A DNA stretch of 6,546 bases. It comes from Zoogloeaceae bacterium (lineage in GTDB: Bacteria; Pseudomonadota; Gammaproteobacteria; Burkholderiales; Rhodocyclaceae). The notes under the pieces were generated by a model. That model saw only the letters and a program-made list of their open reading frames with translations, made no database searches and had not been told where the DNA came from. A program made the translations under genes and the position numbers. The stretch lies in NCBI GenBank assembly GCA_031281985.1, contig JAITEO010000026.1:1-6546 (forward strand), in the 5' to 3' direction. Shown here piece by piece: positions 1 through 6,400 of this stretch (position 1 is the first letter of the stretch; the number at the start of each line of letters is the position of its first letter).

Positions 1-266
1 AGCTTCTTCCTTCCTCCTCCCGCCGCGCGTATGCGCGGACGAACACCTGCCGCCTTCCGCTCCTCTCCCGTCGCCTCTTCCTCCTTCAATTCCGCAAGCC
101 CCGCATGGATCGTCGTTCGCGACAGCCCTGTTGCCTTCCCTACCGCGCTGATCCCTCCTCGACCCAGGCTCCTCGCCTCCACCGCAGCCCACATCCTCAG
201 ACTCGCTTCGTCCAGCCTCCTGGACAGCGTCCGGTATTTCGCATCTATCGCCAAAAAATCTATCAT
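1..266 (-). CDS. ISAzo13 family transposase, N-terminal part (runs off left edge)
   Basis: This frame is open from the left edge of the window to an ATG at 266 and gives 88 codons of the protein's N-terminus. It reads MIDFLAIDAKYRTLSRRLDE, then a helix-turn-helix-like stretch (GRGGISAVGKATGLSRTTIH, about residues 35-54), and near the edge RIRAAGGGRKK. In ISAzo13 family transposases a 'LGxGGIxxVxxATGLSRTTIxxGLxEL' segment is followed by 'RxRxxGGGRK', which is the basis for the call; the catalytic domain lies outside the window. The enzyme would bind IS ends and move the element. The start is uncertain: GGGGAG (267-272) abuts the ATG with no spacing, so an in-frame TTG at 254 (12 nt spacing) is possible. 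An in-frame ATG at 344 would add 26 residues but has no ribosome binding site. The gene diverges from the helicase gene. Whether it is intact cannot be judged here. Confidence 0.82.
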   Translation of the reverse strand, partial: MIDFLAIDAKYRTLSRRLDEASLRMWAAVEARSLGRGGISAVGKATGLSRTTIHAGLAELKEEEATGEERKAAGVRPRIRAAGGGRKK

Positions 267-280
267 CTCCCCATGATAGC
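1..280 (-). mobile_element. Insertion sequence of ISAzo13 type, 5' end only
   Basis: The transposase fragment implies an insertion sequence extending left out of the window. Its terminal inverted repeat on this side should lie upstream of the transposase start, somewhere between about 280 and 400. I cannot place it, because the partner end is not visible and I do not recall a diagnostic terminal sequence. The right boundary given is therefore the minimum supported by the coding part and its leader. The AT-richer composition from about 250 to 390, compared with the helicase gene, would fit an IS end plus a promoter region. Confidence 0.5.
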
Positions 281-319
281 GGGTGCGATCCTGACCCGGC
301 AAAAGTGGTTTTTTACTTT

Positions 320-347
320 TTGACGTTTCTGCATAGTACGGCATAAT
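320..347 (+). promoter_or_regulatory. Predicted sigma70 promoter for the giant helicase gene
   Basis: TTGACG (320-325) and CATAAT (342-347) each match the sigma70 consensus hexamers at five of six positions and are separated by 16 bp. A T-rich stretch directly upstream (309-320) could act as an UP-like element. Transcription would start near 354 and leave a leader of about 83 nt before the ATG at 437. This is the best promoter-like match I see in front of the gene. It lies close to, and possibly inside, the end of the adjacent insertion sequence. It is predicted from sequence only. Confidence 0.55.
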
Positions 348-365
348 GTCAAGCCATACGTGCGT

Positions 366-384
366 GTTCATTACGGTTCATTAC
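366..384 (+). repeat. Tandem direct repeat, GTTCATTAC twice with 10-bp period
   Basis: GTTCATTAC occurs at 366-374 and again at 376-384, separated by one base. The period is 10 bp, about one helical turn. It begins about 12 bp after the predicted transcription start and lies in the leader of the helicase gene. It could be an operator for a regulator binding one face of the DNA, or a footprint of IS insertion. Neither can be shown from this window. Confidence 0.6.
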
Positions 385-421
385 AAATCTGTGGCGTCCG
401 CCAGCAGCAGTTGGACCTGAC

Positions 422-427
422 AGGAGG
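422..427 (+). promoter_or_regulatory. Strong Shine-Dalgarno site setting the start at 437
   Basis: AGGAGG is a perfect Shine-Dalgarno core, with 9 nt between it and the ATG at 437. The reading frame stays open upstream to a TAA at 344-346 but offers no ATG or GTG there, only a CTG at 389 with no ribosome binding site. This fixes the start of the giant gene with good confidence. Confidence 0.85.
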
Positions 428-436
428 GAGCATCCG

Positions 437-3400
437 ATGCAATTCGATATTGAATCCATCCGTTTTCGCGGCGAATCCGGCTATGCTGGCGTATTGCGAA
501 AGATGTCCGGGATCGAGGCGTTGGCGGCGAAAGTTCCCACGGATTCAACACGCATACGCCGGACGTTGATGGCCGAGCGTCTGTCGCTCGGCAAGCGCGC
601 GGCGCCCAACGCCTACCGGGTGGCGCAAGCCTTGCGCAAGCGTTTCGGCCTGGATGCGCCCATCGAACTCTATCAGGCCGCTGGCGCAAGAAACGCCCTT
701 CTCCCCTTTTCCGCCACGCCGCTCCTCCTGGAAATACGCGAACACCTGCCCGCCCTGCTGGATGACGATGCGCTGGCAGCGCTCCTGGGGCGCGAAATCG
801 GCCACTGCCTCGCGCACGGCGCCAACAATCCCTATCGCATCCCGTCGCTTGCCACCGCCCGGATCCTGCAAGACGATGAAACGCAAAAGGAACGCCGCAC
901 CGCCGCCCAGCAACTGGCCATGGCGCAGGAAATCACCGCCGATCGCCTCGGCCTCATCGCCTGCTCCGGCCTGGAAGCCTTCCTGCGCCTGGAACTGGCA
1001 ACCACCACCGGACTGCCGACCGACACCCTGACCGACGAGGATACCGCCATCCATCTCGCCCAAACCAGGGCGCTGATGGAAACGGCGCTGGCGGCCACCG
1101 AACCCGGCAACACCGCTCCAGAACACAGTCTGCGCACCTGGGCCTTGTGGCTGTTTTCGGAAACCGACGCCTATCAGCAATTGAGCGGACGCGGCCCCGG
1201 CTCGCGCAAGCTCGCGGAACTGGACGCGCTCCTGATGCAGGCGCTGAGAAAATCCGGCGTGGCGCTCGGCGTGCCCATCCGCCTGGAAGACCCGCCCAAG
1301 ACGACCCAGGCTGCCGCGCTGGCCGCCTCCGTCCTGGTAGCCAGCGCCGACGGCGAATTGGCGGAAGCGAAAATCCAGGTCATCGAGCGCGTCTTTTCGC
1401 CGCTGGTGCACGACTGGCGGCATTTCCTCACGCCGGATTCGGCGCTGGACAAGTTCCAGCGTCTTGCGCCGGTGCTCCTTGCCAGCGGCGATCCGGCGCA
1501 ACGCGCGCTCTTTTCCCTCACTGCGCATACGCTGATAGTCGACGGCGAATGCAGCATCGGCGAGGCGGAAACCCTCGTCGCCCTCGGCGACGCGCTGGGC
1601 TGCCGCAAACTCCTGCGCGAACTGCTGCCGCCGCTCCTTGCCCGCTTCGATCTCAACCTGGAGGGCATCCTGGCGCGGCCGGGACGCAGCCTTCCCATGC
1701 CGCCGCGCAAGACGGAAGCGGAAGACGCCTTGAACGTTCATCTGCAAGACACGCTGCGCCGCGGCGGCGGCACGAGCAGCCTGCGCCACCTGCTGCAACT
1801 GCTGGGCTTGCAGCATGCCGCGCCCGAAGGCGTCGAACGCCTGATCCGCGCCGTCCAGGCCAATGACCTTGCCATCGAACCCGCGCCGGATCGGCATCTG
1901 GATACGCTCCACCGGCTCGTCCCCCTGCCGGGCAAATCGCTTCCCGCCATCGAACTGCCCAAAGCGCCGCCCGCGGGCAGCGGCCCCAACAACCTGCGCC
2001 TCACGCAAGCCCTGACGCGCCTGCGCGAGCGGCTGGCTGGCCGCGACGAACGCAATCCCTCCCTTTGCCTGCACGTCTGCCGTCCTGGCCGCGCCATCGA
2101 TTTGCACGCGCTGGAACAGGTCTCTGCCGGTCTTGCCGGGCATACCCTGGCGCTTTTGCGCGACGGCAAGCACGCGCGCCTGTTCGACGCGCGAGAAACC
2201 GAGACGGACGATGCCGCGTACCGATTGGCGAAATCGCTGCTGCAACTGGCGCGCGAACATCACGCCCAACAGGAGGAGAGCGGCGCGAGCAACCTGTATC
2301 TGGGCTATCCCTTCCTTACCGGAGTAGTGAGCGGCCGTTTGCTGCGCGCGCCATTGATTCTCTATCCGGTCGACATCGAGCGCAGCGTGCGCAACGGCGT
2401 CTTTGGCCTGAACGTTCCCGCCCACGGCGCGCCGATTGCCAATCAATCCCTGCTGCGCCTGATTTTCCAGCGCAAGGGACGCCTCTACCCCGACGAACTG
2501 GCGGAAAAGGCCGACGGACTGGCCGCTTCCGGAGCCAAGGCGCTGCTGGATGAACTCGCCCTGATGGAGGCGGGCGTCGAGGAGGAAGGCAAGCCGCTGT
2601 TGCCGTTTGCCGATCGGCGCGAGGAATTCGCCCAGCGCCAGGAGGAGGAGCGTCTGGAAATCGAGGCATGCGCCGTGCTGGGGTTGTTCCCGCAATCCTG
2701 CTCCTATCTCTTGCAGGATTACGACGAACTGCTGCAAGCGCTGGGCAGCGGGATGCCGCCGGAAAACCTGCTGGCGAGCGTGTGGGAACTCCTGCCGCAG
2801 GAATTGAAGGCGGCGCTTTCCTTTACCGACCTGCCTTCGGGACGCAACCTGCCGATGGGCATGCCGGTATTGCCGGTACTGCCCGCCGACCCCGTGCAGC
2901 GCGCCGCGCTGGAGATGACGCGCGCCACTCCGGCGCTGGTGGTGGAAGGGCCGCCCGGAACCGGCAAGAGCCAGGTCATCGTCAATCTGGTCGCGGACGC
3001 GCTGGCGCGCGGGGAAAAGGTGGCGGTGCTCTGCGAAAAACGCGCTTCGCTCGACGTGGTGGCGCAGCGCCTCGAAAACCTGGGACTGCGGCATCTGCTG
3101 GCGGTCGTGCAGGATGCGCGCGCCGACCGCCACGCGCTGTACCAGCAACTCGCCACGCGGCTGGAAAACGCCGCGCCCAACGCAATCGTCCTGCCCAGGA
3201 ATACGGCGACGGAGGAAATCAACCGCCTGATGCAGCGCCTGAACCAGCGCGCCGCCCTGACGCGCATGACCCTGCCGGAACACGCCAGCGAAGACGCGCC
3301 CGCCATGACGCTGGGCGCGCTGCATACCTATGCCGCGGGCCTGAGCGTTCCCCTGCCCTGCGTGGATGAGCGCCTCTACACCCTGACGCCCGCGCGCATG

Positions 3401-6400
3401 GATGCGCTGGCAACGCAGATCGCCGGCATTTTTCCCCAGGCGGACATCTGGCGCAGCGGCAGCTTCTGGCGTCCGCCCGCGAGCATGCCTTCCGCCGCCC
3501 GCGTCAGTTTTGCCCATTTCGACAATGACAAGGCCAACGCCTTCCTGAAATACCTCATCACCGCCCACAGCGCCGCCAAGGTGCTGGAAGACGCGCTGGC
3601 CGCCGCCGGACTGTCCGCCGACCCGTCGGGCTACGCCGCCCTGCGATCGGCCAAGAACGGCCTGTTGGCCGCCTACCATTTCCGCAAGCAACAAGAGAGC
3701 GCGGCGGGACAGGCAACGCTGACCGCCCTGCTGAACGAGGACGCGCGCCTGGAACTGATCGAGCGCACCCAGCCGGTATGGCGCGCGCTGGCGGATTCCC
3801 GTTCCCGGCGTCAGGAACACGCGCTCGGCAACCACTGGTTCGCGGAATTCATCGGCAAGCTCACCGTCCAGCCGGAAGGAGAAGAATCGCTGAAAAAATT
3901 GATTCGCCTCTGGCACAAGCATGATGCCATCATGGACGCGTTTCCGCAGCCCTTCGACTTCCTCCCCGACCAGGCGGTGTTGCAGGCGTTGAAGCAGTTG
4001 CGCGCCAATGCGGGCAGCGCCATGCGTTTCTTGAGTCCGGCCTGCTGGCAGGCGCAGAAAGTGGTGCGCGCCTGGCTGGAGATACAGTGGCCGGAAAAAG
4101 CGGGCGCGACCATCGACGCCGCCTTCCTCGACCACCTGGATGACAAGGCCGCCGCCGCCCGTTGCTGGCAGGGACTGATCAACATGCTGCACTGGCTGAA
4201 TCCGCAGCGCGAAGACATGCCCGAAAACATAGGGGAAGCGCGCGCCTGGATCCGGGCGGCGACGGCACTCATCGATCCGGCGCTCACCCTGATCCAGCAT
4301 CGCGGAGACCTGGAGATCATGGGCTTCTGGCGCGGCACGCCCAATGCCGAAATCATTGCCGGATGGGATGAAAAGGCCAATTACTGGATCGATTGTCATC
4401 ACAGCGCCCAAGCCTTGCGCAACGTGTTCGACACGTTGAAGAAAGAGGAAAGCGCCCTGCAGGCGCTCAACGCCTTTCCGAACGGCTGGGATGGCGAAGC
4501 CCTCGAGGAGTGGAGCCAGCGCGTGGAGCCGCTGGTCAATGCCGTCTCCTCGATGTCCAAGCTGGCGGCGGCCATCGATCCCGTGCATGCGGCGCTGCCC
4601 TGGCTGCCCAGACTGCCGACGACGCAATTGTTGAATACGCTGATCGCCGCCTGGCGGCGCGACGCCGCGCAACTGATCGGCACGGATCGCCGTCTGGCGA
4701 AGGCGCAGGCCATCGCGCCGCAGGCGCAGATGTTCCTCGCGCCGCTCTCCGATGGCGCGGCGTTCGACACGCCGGAAGCCTGGGCGGACGGCGTGCGCAA
4801 GACCTGGGCAAAATCCGCGCTGACGGCGCTGGAAAAATTCAGCAACGACCTTTTTGCGCTGGATGAGGAAAGCCGCGCCGCCGAATCCCAATTGGCCGCC
4901 CTGTACGAGGAAGAGCGCCGTTTTGCCCTGGCGCGCATCCTCGCGCGCCAGGATCAGGCGCCCATCCTGCGCGCGCCGCCCGCGGAAAAGGGCGCGCGCC
5001 GCAGCACCGAGCAGATTACGCGCACCGTCATGTTGAAGGAAGCCCAGAAACAACGTCATCCGTTGTCGTTGCGGGAATTCGCGCATCGCTTCTGGGACAA
5101 GGGACTCACGGACGTGCTGCCGATCTGGCTGCTTTCTCCGGAAACCGCTTCTCAGATTTTCCCGCGCGTGCCGCTCTTCGATCTCCTCATCGTCGATGAA
5201 GCCTCGCAATGCGCCATCGAAAACAGCCTGCCGGCGCTGATGCGCGCCCGCCGCGTGGTCATCGCCGGGGACGAACGGCAGATGCCGCCGGATGACGCCT
5301 TCAAGGCCACGGCAAAAAGCGAGGACGCCGCCAAGGGAACTGGCGAGGACGACCTCTTTGCCGCGCGCGAAATCTTCGACGCGGAATCCCTGCTGACCCT
5401 GGCGCTGCATCGCGTCCCGCGCGTGGCGCTCTCCTGGCAATACCGCTGCCAGCGCGAGGAACTGTTCGCCTTCTCCAATTGCGCCCTCTACGCGGGGAAC
5501 CTGAAGACCATTCCCGCCCCGGAGAACCGGCAGGCGGCGCTACGCTGGATCGAGGTTCCCAATGGCCGCCATGAGGCGGGCGCGAACCTGCCGGAAACCT
5601 ATGTCGTCGTCAATCTGCTGGCGCAGTTGCTGCAACGTCCCGACAAACCGTCGCTGGGCGTGATCACCTTCAATCCGGTGCAGCGGCGCGCCATTCTCGA
5701 CGAAATCGACCGCCGCCAGGAAGCCGACGCGCAATTTGCCGAAAGCTGGCAACAGGCCATGAGCCGGGCGCGCCCGGAGGAACGCCCGTTCATCAGGAAC
5801 CTGGAAAACGTGCAGGGAGACGAGCGCGACCTCATCATCTTTTCGCTCGGACACGCGCCCGTCGAGCGTATCGGGCGCAATGGCGAAAAGAAAATCCACG
5901 TTCCCGCCTACTTCGGTTCGCTGGGGCAACCAGGCGGCGAACGGCGATTGAATGTCGCCATCACCCGCGCCAGGAAGGAGACCTTCATCGTCGCTTCCTT
6001 CGATCCGCGCCTGCTTTCGGTAGCGCGCAGCAAATACGACGGCCCGCGGCTGTTCAAGGATTTCCTCCTGTACGCGCGGCAGGTTTCCGCAGGCAGGGAC
6101 GATCGGGCGGCAGAGGTGCTGAAGGTTGCGGGCAACGCCGCCGCCGGGGGACTTTTGCCCGCGGATGTCGGCGCGCGCCCCGCCGCCTGGCTGCCGCTTC
6201 CGGTCCAGGTCGCGCTGGCGCTGGAGGGGTTGGGCATGGAATGCGAACGGGAGGTCGGCGTTTCCGGTTTTCGCATTCCGCTGGCCGTCCGGGATGCCGG
6301 GCGTCCCGGACGGTATCTCCTGGGACTGCTGTTCGACGAAACGCTCCCGGCCGACGACGGCTTCGAGCGGCACGCGCACATCCCCCACGCGCTCGCCCGC

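Noticed and set aside
31..323. Two overlapping small plus-strand frames (31-276 and 105-323)
   Set aside because: They lie opposite the transposase frame, are rich in Ser, Pro and Arg as antisense shadows usually are, and have no ribosome binding site.
347..352. Perfect TTGACA on the minus strand as a possible -35 of the transposase
   Set aside because: No acceptable -10 hexamer follows at 15-18 bp spacing. The site overlaps the better-supported rightward promoter.
395..416. Possible hairpin in the leader (GTCC pairing with GGAC around a 13-nt loop)
   Set aside because: A four-base-pair stem with a large loop is too weak to call a riboswitch, attenuator or terminator.
1147..1866. Plus-strand frame of 239 codons in another phase within the helicase gene
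   Set aside because: It is Ala/Arg/Gly-rich out-of-frame reading of the GC-rich helicase gene, with no ribosome binding site or domain. The same applies to 2065-2553 and 2668-3369.
545..5440. Minus-strand open frame of 1,631 codons, the longest closed frame in the window
   Set aside because: It is exactly antisense and codon-aligned to the helicase frame, whose domains and motifs are unmistakable. Its translation is low-complexity (rich in Arg, Gln, Gly) with no motifs, and its openness follows from the avoidance of three sense codons.
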